Source of the DNA: CAZPZZ01 sp964591245
GTDB taxonomy: Bacteria > Acidobacteriota > Vicinamibacteria > Vicinamibacterales > UBA8438
Length of the DNA: 12,526 bases
Reading direction: 5' to 3'
Assembly (NCBI GenBank): GCA_964591245.1
Contig: CAZPZZ010000123.1
Location: 1-12,526, forward strand
The first letter of the stretch is position 1. The number at the start of each line of letters is the position of its first letter. Positions 1 through 6,287 of this stretch are shown piece after piece. The position numbers were made by a program, and so were the translations under genes. Below the pieces are notes generated by a model that saw only the letters and a program-made list of their open reading frames with translations, did no database searches and was not told the DNA's origin.

Positions 1-944
1 TTGGGACAACTTCCCGCGGAATTGGTCCAACCTACGAGGATAAGGTTGGAAGGCGGGGAATCCGCGTCTCGGATTTGGTTGATACGTCTGAGGATGGTCC
101 GCTGGCCGCCGCTGTACGGGAGCGAGTGTCCGCTCGCAATGCAGCCATCGGGCCGCCGGAGTTAGATTGGCGTGACGTTCACGTGGAATTGCGCGCGTCG
201 TGGAAACGGCTCGAGCGGTGGATCGGAGATGCCTCTCTGTTTCTTGCTCGTGCGATGGAGGTTGGCGAGCGCGTACTGTTCGAGGGGGCGCAAGGCACAC
301 TGTTGGATATCGATCACGGGACGTATCCGTTCGTGTCTTCATCGAATGGAACGGTCGGCGGTATCTGTACAGGGTTAGGCGTAGGAGCCCGTTCGATAGG
401 GGCTGTATTGGGAATTGCCAAAGCGTATACAACACGCGTTGGAGAGGGACCGTTTCCGACAGAATTGCACGGCGCGATGGGGGCACAACTGCGTGAGAGT
501 GGGCATGAATTCGGTGCATCAACTGGACGTCCGCGTCGATGTGGCTGGTACGATGCCGTTGCCTTGCGGTACGCGGTGCGCATCAACGGTCTTGATGCAT
601 TAGCTGTGACCAAACTGGATGTCCTGGATGGCTTAGACGAGATCCCGTTCTGCGTCGCCTACCGTCATGGTGACCAAATTCTTAGGGAATTTCCATCGCA
701 TGGTGCAACGCTTGCCGAGTGCGAGCCCGTGTACGAGCGCTTACCGGGATGGTCAACTCCAACTGCGGGAGTACGGCGTTTCGAGGATTTGCCGCGCGAG
801 GCGAAAACGTATCTTGATCGGTTAGTGGAAGTTACAGGAGTGCCAGTGGCATTGGTGTCAACGGGTTCGGATCGGGACGACACCATTGTTGTCGATGGTG
901 GTTTGATTGACCAGTGGCGCTCGGTGGCGACGGTTGATGGATAG
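1..944 (+). CDS. purA: Adenylosuccinate synthetase, C-terminal ~313 residues (5' end outside window)
   Basis: Catalyses the GTP-dependent joining of IMP and aspartate to give adenylosuccinate, the first committed step from IMP to AMP, in the cytoplasm. The frame is open from base 3 and begins inside the conserved GTTSRGIGPTYEDKVGRRGI block, so about 125-130 N-terminal residues, including the P-loop, lie upstream of the window. Further hallmarks in order are FEGAQGTLLDIDHGTYP, the STGRPRRCGW arginine loop, the AVTKLDVLDGLDEIPFCVAY block, PGWS, and the C-terminal VSTGSDRDDTI. Spacing matches E. coli PurA throughout. A TTG at 75 could be mistaken for a start, but homology clearly continues upstream. 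The gene ends in TAG. The next gene begins about 100 bases later on the same strand, and no terminator is visible between them. Nothing looks broken. Confidence 0.97.
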   Translation, partial: GTTSRGIGPTYEDKVGRRGIRVSDLVDTSEDGPLAAAVRERVSARNAAIGPPELDWRDVHVELRASWKRLERWIGDASLFLARAMEVGERVLFEGAQGTLLDIDHGTYPFVSSSNGTVGGICTGLGVGARSIGAVLGIAKAYTTRVGEGPFPTELHGAMGAQLRESGHEFGASTGRPRRCGWYDAVALRYAVRINGLDALAVTKLDVLDGLDEIPFCVAYRHGDQILREFPSHGATLAECEPVYERLPGWSTPTAGVRRFEDLPREAKTYLDRLVEVTGVPVALVSTGSDRDDTIVVDGGLIDQWRSVATVDG

Positions 945-1041
945 TGTTATGTGGCGTGGTCTAGCGGTGAGAACGCGCTGTGTTGACTCTGATGCGGTGT
1001 GTCATCCACGTACTGGTGCACCCGTGCGAGCCGAGCGCGGT

Positions 1042-2877
1042 ATGAGGACAGGCCTCGGCGGATCACGCTGGCGTGGTCATGCGGTGGCCGGAGCGTGCGC
1101 GATCATCCTCTCGGCCTGCGCAGGGTTTGATTCCGAGTCGGACGACCTTGTTCGCGGGGCGGAGGCGCGGCGTTTCGTCGAGGAGGCTGAGGCCCGGTTG
1201 CTCGACCTGTGGATTGGCGCCGAGCGGGCGGGATGGGTGCAGAGTACGTATCTCACCGACGATACGACGGTGCTCGCCGCGGAGGCGCGTGCATCGGTCA
1301 TCGAGGCGACAATGGAGTTGGCCGACGAGGTCGGGCGCTTCGACAGTGTGACGCTCCCGGAGGAGACCCGGCGCAAGCTTGACCTGCTGGTGACGTCCGT
1401 TGACCTGCCGGCGCCAGCCAGTCCGATTTTGCAAAATGAGTTATCGAGTCTGACGGCTGAACTGGAAGCTATTTACGGCCGTGGCCAATATTGTCCGGGT
1501 GGTCAATCTGAGTGTTTGAGTCTTCCGGAGATGGAGCGTCAGTTGGCCGAGGCGCGCGATACTGACGAACTGGTTGAACTGTGGACGGGGTGGCGTCTGG
1601 TCTCGCCGGCGATGAGGGATCAATACACCCGTTTCGTCGAGTTGGCGAATGCGGGGGCACGAGACCTCGGATTTAACGACCTCGGGGCCCTGTGGCGGGC
1701 GAGTTATGAATTGCCTCCTGGGCAGCTCATCGCCGAGCTTGAACGCTTGTGGGCGGAAGTTCGACCGCTGTACGAGGCGCTCCATTGTCACGTGCGCGCC
1801 GGTCTCGCTGATAACTATGGGTCGGCGCTCGTGCCGGGTGACGAGCCGATTCCCGCGCATCTCCTCGGGAACATGTGGGGGCAGTCATGGGGGAATATCT
1901 ACGATCTGGTTGCCCCATCCGAGAGAGAGCCGGGATTTGACTTGACCGAGCGGCTGGTCGCCAACGGGGTCGATTCCGTTGAGTTGGTTCGGATCGGTGA
2001 ACGATTCTTCAGTTCGTTGGGCTTCGAGCCGTTGCCGGAGACGTTTTGGACCCGTTCGCTATTTGTACAGCCTCGCGATCGCGATGTTGTCTGCCACGCG
2101 AGTGCGTGGGACATTGATTTCGCCTCTGACGTTCGTATCAAGATGTGCATCGACGTCAATGATGAAGATTTTGCTACGGTGCATCACGAACTCGGACACA
2201 ACTACTATCAGCGGGCATATCAAGCCCAAAGTCCATTGTTCCGTGCAGGTGCGAACAAAGCGTTTCATGAAGGTATTGGCGACACCATTGCGCTTTCTCT
2301 CACTCCTGCGTATCTCCGTGACATTGGCTTGCTGAACCGCGGTTCTTCCTCGGAGGATGAGGTCGGTGGGTTGCTCAAGCTGGCGCTCGATAAGGTAGCG
2401 TTTCTTCCGTTTGGGCTGATGGTAGACCAGTGGCGCTGGAAGGTGTTTTCTGGTGATATCCGTGCCGAGGAATATAACGAGGAGTGGTGGAGTCTTCGAC
2501 GGGCCTACCAGGGCGTTCGTGCTCCAGTCCCACGCAGTGAAGCAGACTTCGACCCGGGCGCCAAGTATCACGTGCCAGCCAACGTCTCGTACACGCGGTA
2601 TTTCCTTGCACATATCCTCCAATTCCAGTTCCACCGGGCATTGTGCGCGGTGGCAGGACGCGAGGGCCCCCTTCATCAGTGCTCTATCTTTGGAAGCGCG
2701 GAGGCGGGGCGCCAGCTACGGACGACGTTGGAGTTAGGGGCGAGCCGGCCGTGGCCTGATGCGCTCGAGTTACTCACGGGGAGTCGGGAACTGGACTCGT
2801 CCGCCTTGGTTGACTACTTCGCACCACTGCAGGCGTGGCTCGATGAGCAGAACGCCGGCCGCTCCTGCGGTTGGTGA
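1042..2877 (+). CDS. M2-family peptidyl-dipeptidase (ACE-like) lipoprotein
   Basis: Zinc dipeptidyl carboxypeptidase of the angiotensin-converting-enzyme family, which removes C-terminal dipeptides. I chose the ATG at 1042 (611 residues) because it gives a short basic N-terminus, a hydrophobic stretch and the lipobox LSAC with Cys26, so the protein should be lipid-anchored outside the cytoplasm. The frame is open upstream to 907, but that extension would overlap purA and bury the signal. The start has only a weak ribosome binding site. The zinc site is HELGH (382-386) plus Glu410 in FHEGIGD, and the 28-residue spacing from the first His to the Glu equals that of human testis ACE. Substrate and anion residues also match: His352-Ala353 in CHASAW, and Lys508, His510, Tyr517, Arg519 and Tyr520 in the KYHVPANVSYTRYF block. 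The three Cys pairs of ACE are present. There is no C-terminal membrane anchor. The gene converges on the cupin gene with 51 bases between the stops. Confidence 0.95.
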   Translation: MRTGLGGSRWRGHAVAGACAIILSACAGFDSESDDLVRGAEARRFVEEAEARLLDLWIGAERAGWVQSTYLTDDTTVLAAEARASVIEATMELADEVGRFDSVTLPEETRRKLDLLVTSVDLPAPASPILQNELSSLTAELEAIYGRGQYCPGGQSECLSLPEMERQLAEARDTDELVELWTGWRLVSPAMRDQYTRFVELANAGARDLGFNDLGALWRASYELPPGQLIAELERLWAEVRPLYEALHCHVRAGLADNYGSALVPGDEPIPAHLLGNMWGQSWGNIYDLVAPSEREPGFDLTERLVANGVDSVELVRIGERFFSSLGFEPLPETFWTRSLFVQPRDRDVVCHASAWDIDFASDVRIKMCIDVNDEDFATVHHELGHNYYQRAYQAQSPLFRAGANKAFHEGIGDTIALSLTPAYLRDIGLLNRGSSSEDEVGGLLKLALDKVAFLPFGLMVDQWRWKVFSGDIRAEEYNEEWWSLRRAYQGVRAPVPRSEADFDPGAKYHVPANVSYTRYFLAHILQFQFHRALCAVAGREGPLHQCSIFGSAEAGRQLRTTLELGASRPWPDALELLTGSRELDSSALVDYFAPLQAWLDEQNAGRSCGW

Positions 2878-2928
2878 GCCTGGTACTTCACGGTTTGCGA
2901 TTGTCGAATTCAGTTGTTCCGCAGCCAG

Positions 2929-3318
2929 TTACTCTCCCAAGTACTCCACGTCGGTGACGGGGGTGGACCAGGTGGTGGTCGCGTCAATGTTGATGGCGAT
3001 GTGCGTCATCGGTCCGTTTGGCCAGGCCCCGTGCCAGTGGCGCTCCTCCGGAGCGAAGGAGATGAGATCTCCCGCTTCCGCCTCCTGGACCGGAGCGCCG
3101 GCACGTTGAAATCGACAGCGCCCTTCGACGATCTGTAGGAGCTGCGGGCCAGAATGACTGTGCCAGTTCGTACGTGCGCCCGCCTCGAATGCGACGCGGT
3201 AGACGTGGCTCGGCGGACTGGCGGATGTGTGATTCATCCGCGTCAGCCGAGCCTGTCCGACGAACGTGTTCGGATCCGATGGTTCACTGTCGAGCGCCGC
3301 GAGCGTGAACACCTGCAT
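2929..3318 (-). CDS. Small single-domain cupin, resembling cupin-type hydroxynitrile lyases
   Basis: A 129-residue single-cupin protein with no signal peptide, presumably cytoplasmic. Cupin motif 1 reads GARTNWHSHSGPQ (His53, His55, Gln59) and motif 2 reads GDLISFAPEERHWHG (His94, His96), followed by MTHIAIN. The His/His/Gln/His ligand set, the ERHWHG block and the MTHIAI strand resemble manganese cupins of the Granulicella (R)-hydroxynitrile lyase type and their carboxymuconolactone-decarboxylase-associated relatives. Recalled from memory, that lyase uses the same residue numbers. The physiological substrate of such cupins is mostly unknown, so the reaction here is not assigned. The ATG shares its A with the TGA of lctP (TGATG) and no ribosome binding site precedes it, so translation probably depends on ribosomes finishing lctP. 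A longer same-frame reading into lctP is only an open frame and is not the real start. Confidence 0.86.
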   Translation of the reverse strand: MQVFTLAALDSEPSDPNTFVGQARLTRMNHTSASPPSHVYRVAFEAGARTNWHSHSGPQLLQIVEGRCRFQRAGAPVQEAEAGDLISFAPEERHWHGAWPNGPMTHIAINIDATTTWSTPVTDVEYLGE

Positions 3319-3320
3319 CA
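3316..3320 (-). promoter_or_regulatory. TGATG stop/start overlap coupling lctP to the cupin gene
   Basis: Read on the minus strand, the bases are TGATG: the lctP stop TGA and the cupin start ATG share one A at 3318. The sequence just upstream (GCGGTCCCC) has no purine-rich ribosome binding site, so termination-reinitiation is the likely way the cupin is translated. Confidence 0.85.
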
Positions 3321-5291
3321 GGGGACCGCGGCGCGCGCGAGCGCCATGACCATCTGGATGATGACATACGGGATAACCACAAGTTGAATGAGGATGAAGA
3401 GGGCTCCTGGGGCCGAGGGGCCGCTCGCCGTGGCAGGAGGAGCCGCGGAGGTTACCTCCGGTGCGGTAGAGAATGGTGGTGCCGTGCCGCTGCCAGATGA
3501 GTCCCCTGATGTCCCGTACTTCGCGATCACGTAGATAGCACCTCCGGCGATGAGTATCACCAGCACGGTTCCGATGTTGAGAAAGCCGGTGCGTGCGTAG
3601 GACACGATGGCGTAGCCGATCGAACCGGGTAGCAATGCGTAGTACACAAAGGGCATCAGGGTGAGTCGAATCACGGAGCCCTCTCGTCCAAGCAGGCCAA
3701 CCACGGCGGAGGCCGCGACGACATTGTGGACACAGATCATGTTGCCGGCTGCACCGCCGATGGCTTGCAGCGCCACCATCCAACTTGGATCTACATTGAT
3801 GCGTGGTCCCATTTCAAACTGAAAGAGGGAGAACATCATGTTGCTCACGGTATTGCTACCGGCTACTGCGGCGCCAATGCCCCCGATGAATGGGGCAAAG
3901 ATCGGATAAGCGGAACCGGCGAGCGCGGCAACGCCGTCGGCAAGCGCCACAGGCATGCGCTCGTAGCCTGCCGCTCCGCCATTCGTGTTCAGGAAAATCT
4001 GCACCATCGGCACGGTAAAAACTAGCGCGACCGAGGCGGCCGTCGTCACCTTTAATGACGTTGCCCATGAACGCGCGTAGGCGGCCGGTTCGATGCGGTG
4101 CACGAAATAGGTCAAAAGAGAGACGACGATGAAAATTGCACCGGGTAGATAGAGTGGTTGGACGCTGCCTGAGATGCTGGTGCCGAATATGTTGGGCCAG
4201 TTGATGGCTACCGACTGGAGCAAGGCGCCGAAAGGCAGGGGAGTGCCGATGAATGGAATCTCCTGTAGGCGCGTTACCACCAGCAATAGCGCGACCATGA
4301 CGTATGGAAACCAGGCTTTGAACATTCCCATTTCGCCGTGAGCCGAGCCAATATCCTTTACCTCAACCGATCCCGTCCATTCGGCGGGCCAGGTGCTTTT
4401 GTCTCCGAATTGCCAGGCTTGCTCAGGCGGCGGTACGAGAAATCCGGACCGCGCGGCGGTGACGACGATCGCCAACCCGGTAAGCCCACCGAGCAGCGCC
4501 GGGAATTCAGGGCCAAGCAGGTAGGCCGCGGCGAGATAGGGGACCGTCATGGAGAGTGCAGCAAAGAGGGCGAATTTCCAGACCTTGAGTCCGTCGACCC
4601 ACGATCGAGCGGGACCAAAGAATCGTGTCATGGCGGACACGAGAATGAGCGGAATCAGAGTGCCAGCGATAGCGTGAAGCGTCGCGACTTTGAGACCGAT
4701 GAATCCGAGGAAGTCACTCCAGACTGGATACCCGGCCTGCGTGGCAAATGCTTCCACGGCGGCTGCGCCGGTCAGGCCGTTATTGACGCCGACGAGAATC
4801 GGGGTGCCGGCAGCGCCGAAAGAGACTGGCGTGCTTTGGATAATCATGCCGGCAGTGACGGCGGCCATTCCAGGGAACCCAAGCCCGACGAGAAGGGGGA
4901 CGGCTACCGCGGCGGGAGTCCCAAAACCGGCGGAGCCTTCGATGAACGACCCGAACAGCCACGCAACGATGATGACCTGTATGCGGCGGTCACTGCTGAT
5001 GTCGGTAAATCCACGACGGATCGTGCGGAGCGCTCCGCTTTCCTGCAGGGTGTTGAGTAGCAGGATCGCGCCAAAAATAATGTAGAGAAGAGTAAGTGCA
5101 ACGATCAGCCCATTGACGGTGGCTGCCGCGACCTGCACTCCGGGTATCTGCCACACGAAGAGGGCAAGGACGGCCGCGACTGCGTAGGTGAGTGGCATGG
5201 CCCGGCTGGCCGGCCACCGCAGTACTACTAGAAAAACCGCAACCGTTGCGATCGGCAACAGCGATAAAATCGCCAACATTGTCGTGCCCAT
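3318..5291 (-). CDS. lctP: L-lactate / 2-hydroxy-acid permease, LctP family
   Basis: Inner-membrane secondary transporter of the lactate permease family (TC 2.A.14), which imports L-lactate, D-lactate or glycolate with protons. It has 657 residues and many hydrophobic spans from residue 5 onward. Family hallmarks are WLFGSFIEGSAGFGTPAA (about 111-128), STPVSFGAAGTPILVGV, GSNTVSNMMFSLFQF (478-492) and the AIGGAAGNMICVHNVVAAS block (510-528). The ATG at 5291 is backed by a strong AAAGGGGAG ribosome binding site six bases upstream. Compared with the usual length of about 530-570 residues it is long: after the core there is a Gly/Ser/Ala/Pro/Thr-rich linker (593-629), then one more hydrophobic span (630-650). 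It is the first gene of a coupled pair with the cupin. No lactate dehydrogenase or regulator gene is in view, so the exact hydroxy acid is an inference from the family. Confidence 0.96.
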   Translation of the reverse strand: MGTTMLAILSLLPIATVAVFLVVLRWPASRAMPLTYAVAAVLALFVWQIPGVQVAAATVNGLIVALTLLYIIFGAILLLNTLQESGALRTIRRGFTDISSDRRIQVIIVAWLFGSFIEGSAGFGTPAAVAVPLLVGLGFPGMAAVTAGMIIQSTPVSFGAAGTPILVGVNNGLTGAAAVEAFATQAGYPVWSDFLGFIGLKVATLHAIAGTLIPLILVSAMTRFFGPARSWVDGLKVWKFALFAALSMTVPYLAAAYLLGPEFPALLGGLTGLAIVVTAARSGFLVPPPEQAWQFGDKSTWPAEWTGSVEVKDIGSAHGEMGMFKAWFPYVMVALLLVVTRLQEIPFIGTPLPFGALLQSVAINWPNIFGTSISGSVQPLYLPGAIFIVVSLLTYFVHRIEPAAYARSWATSLKVTTAASVALVFTVPMVQIFLNTNGGAAGYERMPVALADGVAALAGSAYPIFAPFIGGIGAAVAGSNTVSNMMFSLFQFEMGPRINVDPSWMVALQAIGGAAGNMICVHNVVAASAVVGLLGREGSVIRLTLMPFVYYALLPGSIGYAIVSYARTGFLNIGTVLVILIAGGAIYVIAKYGTSGDSSGSGTAPPFSTAPEVTSAAPPATASGPSAPGALFILIQLVVIPYVIIQMVMALARAAVP

Positions 5292-5297
5292 TCGGGG

Positions 5298-5306
5298 CTC
5301 CCCTTT
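5298..5306 (-). promoter_or_regulatory. Ribosome binding site of lctP
   Basis: On the minus strand this reads AAAGGGGAG, followed by CCCCGA and the ATG. It is a strong purine-rich site with six-base spacing, and it decides the start at 5291 over the in-frame ATG four codons later. GGGGAGCCCC is self-complementary, but the two-base centre is too tight for a stable hairpin. Confidence 0.75.
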
Positions 5307-5504
5307 CAGAAGCGCTGTGCTGCTCTCGCTTCGTCGTCGAATTGTTCAAACACGTACGTCAATTAGCCGTCTGAACGAGTTTGTCTGGGCGACGATGGCC
5401 ATGCCGACTGTTTCGCAGTGCGGTGCATGCGGAACACCCCCAGATTTCCCGGCTGTTGCGTGTGGTGTCCATCGTTGCTTCTACCTTTTCGACTCCATCA
5501 CCCT

Positions 5505-5516
5505 GGCCCGCGGGCC
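5505..5516. repeat. 12-base perfect palindrome
   Basis: GGCCCGCGGGCC is exactly self-complementary. It lies about 215 bases upstream of lctP and 290 upstream of the Rieske gene. It could be an operator for a dimeric regulator or simply a product of the high GC content. No T-run follows, so it is not a terminator. Confidence 0.4.
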
Positions 5517-5713
5517 GGCACGATTGAGGCCCAACCTCCATCGGCTGGCCCTTGCGTGCGCTGCTTTCAGTTGATCTCCGCATCGGGGAGATGTGAGCTT
5601 GAGCGTATCGACTGTGCAATTGTAGCGCAGGCGGTGCCGGACAGGTCAGAAGGCTTGCCCGTTCTCACTTTTTTGCCATCCGTGCGATCAAGAATTGGAG
5701 AGCCCGAGGCAAG

Positions 5714-5734
5714 ATCCCGTCAGTTTGGCGGGAT
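5714..5734. promoter_or_regulatory. Inverted repeat / possible hairpin upstream of the Rieske gene
   Basis: ATCCCGTC and GGCGGGAT flank the loop AGTTT, giving an eight-pair stem with one G-U. It ends 72 bases before the Rieske start. Without a T-tract it does not look like a terminator. It could be an operator or a leader-RNA structure. Confidence 0.4.
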
Positions 5735-5795
5735 ACGATTTAGCCGGCGTGGATTACATGCGACACGAGTTGATACAGGTCGTGCAGATATTGCT

Positions 5796-5802
5796 GGGGG
5801 GA
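5796..5802 (+). promoter_or_regulatory. Ribosome binding site of the Rieske gene
   Basis: GGGGGGA lies four bases before the ATG at 5807. It supports that start over any upstream extension. Confidence 0.65.
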
Positions 5803-5806
5803 CGCA

Positions 5807-6118
5807 ATGGGTGAACACGTGAAGGTTGCCCGAGTGGAAGATGTGGCGCCAGGTACGGTCAAGTGTGTCCGGACCCGTGGTCTAAAGATTGCTCTCTTCA
5901 ACGACGGAGGGACGTTCAGGGCGTATGACGACTACTGCACACATGTGGGAGGGCCGCTGACAGAGGGGTCCTGTGAAGATGGCGTAGTGACCTGTATGTG
6001 GCATGGCGCGCAGTTTCGCGTCGCTGATGGTTCACCGCTGACGCCACCCGCGGGGGGCAAGCTCCGAGCCTACGGACTACGTGTGCAAGATGGCAATGTG
6101 GAACTGGCTGTCGAGTAA
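5807..6118 (+). CDS. Rieske [2Fe-2S] ferredoxin-like protein
   Basis: A 103-residue single-domain Rieske protein of the ferredoxin/NirD-like small subunit type, presumably a cytoplasmic electron carrier. The cluster ligands are Cys44 and His46 in CTHVGGP and Cys63 and His66 in CMWHGAQF, with 16 residues between His46 and Cys63, as in the family. The downstream FRVADGSPLTPPA stretch is the usual post-cluster loop. There is no signal peptide or membrane anchor, which argues against a cytochrome bc1 Rieske subunit. Length is normal for ring-hydroxylating dioxygenase ferredoxins. No oxygenase alpha subunit, reductase or nitrite reductase gene is in the window, so its partner is unknown. The next gene on the strand is 169 bases away, so shared transcription with the amidohydrolase is possible but not shown. 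Confidence 0.93.
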   Translation: MGEHVKVARVEDVAPGTVKCVRTRGLKIALFNDGGTFRAYDDYCTHVGGPLTEGSCEDGVVTCMWHGAQFRVADGSPLTPPAGGKLRAYGLRVQDGNVELAVE

Positions 6119-6180
6119 GAAGCGAGATGCCACGCAGGAACATCAGGAGTGACACGGGTGTTCGCTGGGGGATGCGGCGC

Positions 6181-6207
6181 TTGAGAGAATGTACAGTCGT
6201 TTGAGAG
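6181..6207. repeat. Pair of TTGAGAG direct repeats 20 bases apart
   Basis: TTGAGAG occurs at 6181-6187 and 6201-6207, start to start 20 bases, or about two helical turns. The pair is 80-107 bases upstream of the amidohydrolase start. This spacing suits an activator or repressor binding one face of the DNA, but two seven-base copies could also arise by chance. Confidence 0.3.
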
Positions 6208-6232
6208 TGCCCGTGCGTAGTGCGTTGGGCAC
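6207..6232. promoter_or_regulatory. Inverted repeat upstream of the amidohydrolase gene
   Basis: GTGCCC (6207-6212) and GGGCAC (6227-6232) are perfect six-base arms around a 14-base centre that itself contains GTGCG twice. There is no T-tract, so an operator is more likely than a terminator. It abuts the second TTGAGAG copy. Confidence 0.35.
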
Positions 6233-6287
6233 GTGATGAGGCGTAGGGTAACCGGGGCATGGACACTCTATTCCTGGAGTACGAGGC

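Larger units (their letters stand above)
5292..5806. other. 515-base non-coding region between the divergent lctP and Rieske genes
   Basis: This must hold the promoters of both the leftward lctP-cupin unit and the rightward Rieske gene. Open frames of 86 codons (minus, 5359-5619) and 134 codons (plus, 5418-5822) occur. Their translations are rich in Arg, Ser, Pro and Cys, lack a good ribosome binding site and match no family I know, and the plus frame runs into the Rieske start. I therefore treat the region as non-coding. Visible elements are an ACGTACGT palindrome at 5352-5359, a 12-base palindrome at 5505-5516 and a hairpin at 5714-5734. I found no convincing sigma-70 pair on either strand. 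Confidence 0.6.

Noticed and set aside
9..20. Ser in GTTSRGIGP of PurA as a damaged nucleotide-binding motif
   Set aside because: This position varies among functional PurA proteins (Gly, Lys and others), so it is not a lesion.
983..1016. TTGACT at 983-988 as a promoter -35 box for the M2 gene
   Set aside because: No acceptable -10 element at 16-18 base spacing (the bases there read TCCACG or CCACGT).
907..1041. N-terminal extension of the M2 peptidase frame overlapping purA
   Set aside because: It would place 45 extra residues before a clear lipoprotein signal and overlap purA by 38 bases. The ATG at 1042 explains the signal.
2059..2676. 205-codon minus-strand open frame inside the M2 peptidase gene
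   Set aside because: No recognisable motifs, and it overlaps the most conserved catalytic part of the peptidase, so it is an antisense shadow.
2878..2944. GTACTT (2883) and AAGTAC (2939) as a terminator between the convergent M2 and cupin genes
   Set aside because: The arms are six bases with a 50-base loop and no T-tract, and the second arm lies inside the cupin coding region.
3319..3783. Upstream extension of the cupin frame into lctP (a 284-residue reading)
   Set aside because: The extension is an out-of-frame reading of lctP with Arg/His-rich composition. The cupin fold begins right after the Met at 3318, which matches the length of small cupins.
4338..5060. 240-codon open frame on the plus strand opposite lctP
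   Set aside because: Its translation is rich in Gly, Arg, Glu and Asp, a pattern produced by antisense reading of hydrophobic membrane codons. lctP is unmistakable on the other strand.
5418..5822. 134-codon plus-strand open frame in the lctP-Rieske intergenic region
   Set aside because: Cys/Pro/Arg/Ser-rich translation with no family resemblance and no ribosome binding site, and it overlaps the well-supported Rieske start.
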